From Candidatus Sulfotelmatobacter sp. (GTDB taxonomy: Bacteria > Acidobacteriota > Terriglobia > Terriglobales > SbA1), in contig JASLEQ010000011.1 in the NCBI GenBank assembly GCA_030151135.1, positions 1 through 15,582 on the forward strand: a DNA stretch of 15,582 nucleotides, written 5' to 3'. A model generated the notes under the pieces. The model saw nothing but the letters and a program-made list of their open reading frames with translations, had not been told where the DNA came from and made no database searches. Below are positions 15,473-15,582 of this stretch, piece after piece (within the stretch, counting starts at the first letter, position 1; the number at the start of each line of letters is the position of its first letter). Made by a program: the position numbers and the translations under genes.

Positions 15473-15582
15473 CTATTGTGTCAAAGAATAGACGACGCCT
15501 CCATTGAAGCTGCCACCCGTGATTGTTGAGCCATACAGAAATCCGTTATGAATTACGAGATTGCCATACGTAGGCACCGATC
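15473..15582 (-). CDS. C-terminal end of a GloVer-type tandem-repeat secreted protein (5' end off window)
   Basis: On the minus strand an open frame enters from the window edge and ends at a TAG (15475-15473), leaving 35 codons. The peptide includes GNLVIHNGFLYGSTITGG and ends NGGVVYSLTQ. This matches the last unit of the repeat 'G-x-LYG(T/S)T-x-x-GG-x-x-x-G-GVV(F/Y)-x-LT' found in large secreted, beta-propeller-like proteins common in Acidobacteria. The role is unknown; such proteins are extracellular or surface. It is convergent with secA, with only 18 bp between the two stop codons and no visible terminator hairpin. The fragment is short, so the family call rests on one repeat. Confidence 0.6.
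   Translation of the reverse strand, partial: SVPTYGNLVIHNGFLYGSTITGGSFNGGVVYSLTQ

Overview
The window looks like ordinary chromosomal DNA from a GC-rich Gram-negative bacterium. The best guess is Acidobacteriota (Terriglobia/Koribacter-like). That placement is inferred from three things: GC-rich codon use, a secreted repeat protein of the 'GloVer' type at the right edge, and the mix of SecA, M16 protease pair and LigD-type polymerase genes. No rRNA, tRNA, CRISPR array, transposase or phage gene is visible, and every large reading frame is intact.

Layout. (1) 1-2350, minus strand: two overlapping genes for exported M16 zinc-protease-family proteins. The first has the zinc motif; the second, cut by the window edge, lacks it, which is the pattern of an active/inactive M16 pair. 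(2) 2529-5649, plus strand, divergent from the proteases: an FAD-dependent monooxygenase, a stand-alone LigD-type polymerase (NHEJ primase-polymerase domain) and a DUF72 protein, possibly one transcription unit. (3) 5766-7672, plus strand: two complete tyrosine recombinases of the XerC/XerD type joined by an ATGA overlap. (4) 7890-8801, plus strand: a membrane protein with a degenerate HD-GYP-like domain. (5) 8862-12315, minus strand: a three-domain acyl-activating enzyme / acyl carrier / PlsC acyltransferase fusion, preceded by a small exported protein of unknown function. (6) 12452-15454, plus strand: SecA, the Sec translocase motor. (7) 15473-15582, minus strand: the last 35 codons of a GloVer-repeat secreted protein, convergent with secA.

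Functionally the window holds unrelated housekeeping modules: protein export (SecA) and envelope proteolysis (M16 pair), phospholipid or fatty-acid recycling (AMP-ligase/ACP/PlsC fusion), DNA end repair (LigD polymerase, DUF72) and chromosome-dimer resolution (XerC/XerD). I see no defence island or obviously novel multi-gene system. The observations most worth checking are at protein level. The LigD-type polymerase has a tyrosine where the third metal-binding aspartate is expected. The HD-GYP-like membrane protein has lost its catalytic HD pair. An acyl carrier domain is embedded between an acyl-adenylating domain and an acyltransferase. No intergenic stretch exceeds 300 bp; the largest is 7673-7889, which holds a dispersed-repeat-like hairpin and a possible RBS-masking hairpin.
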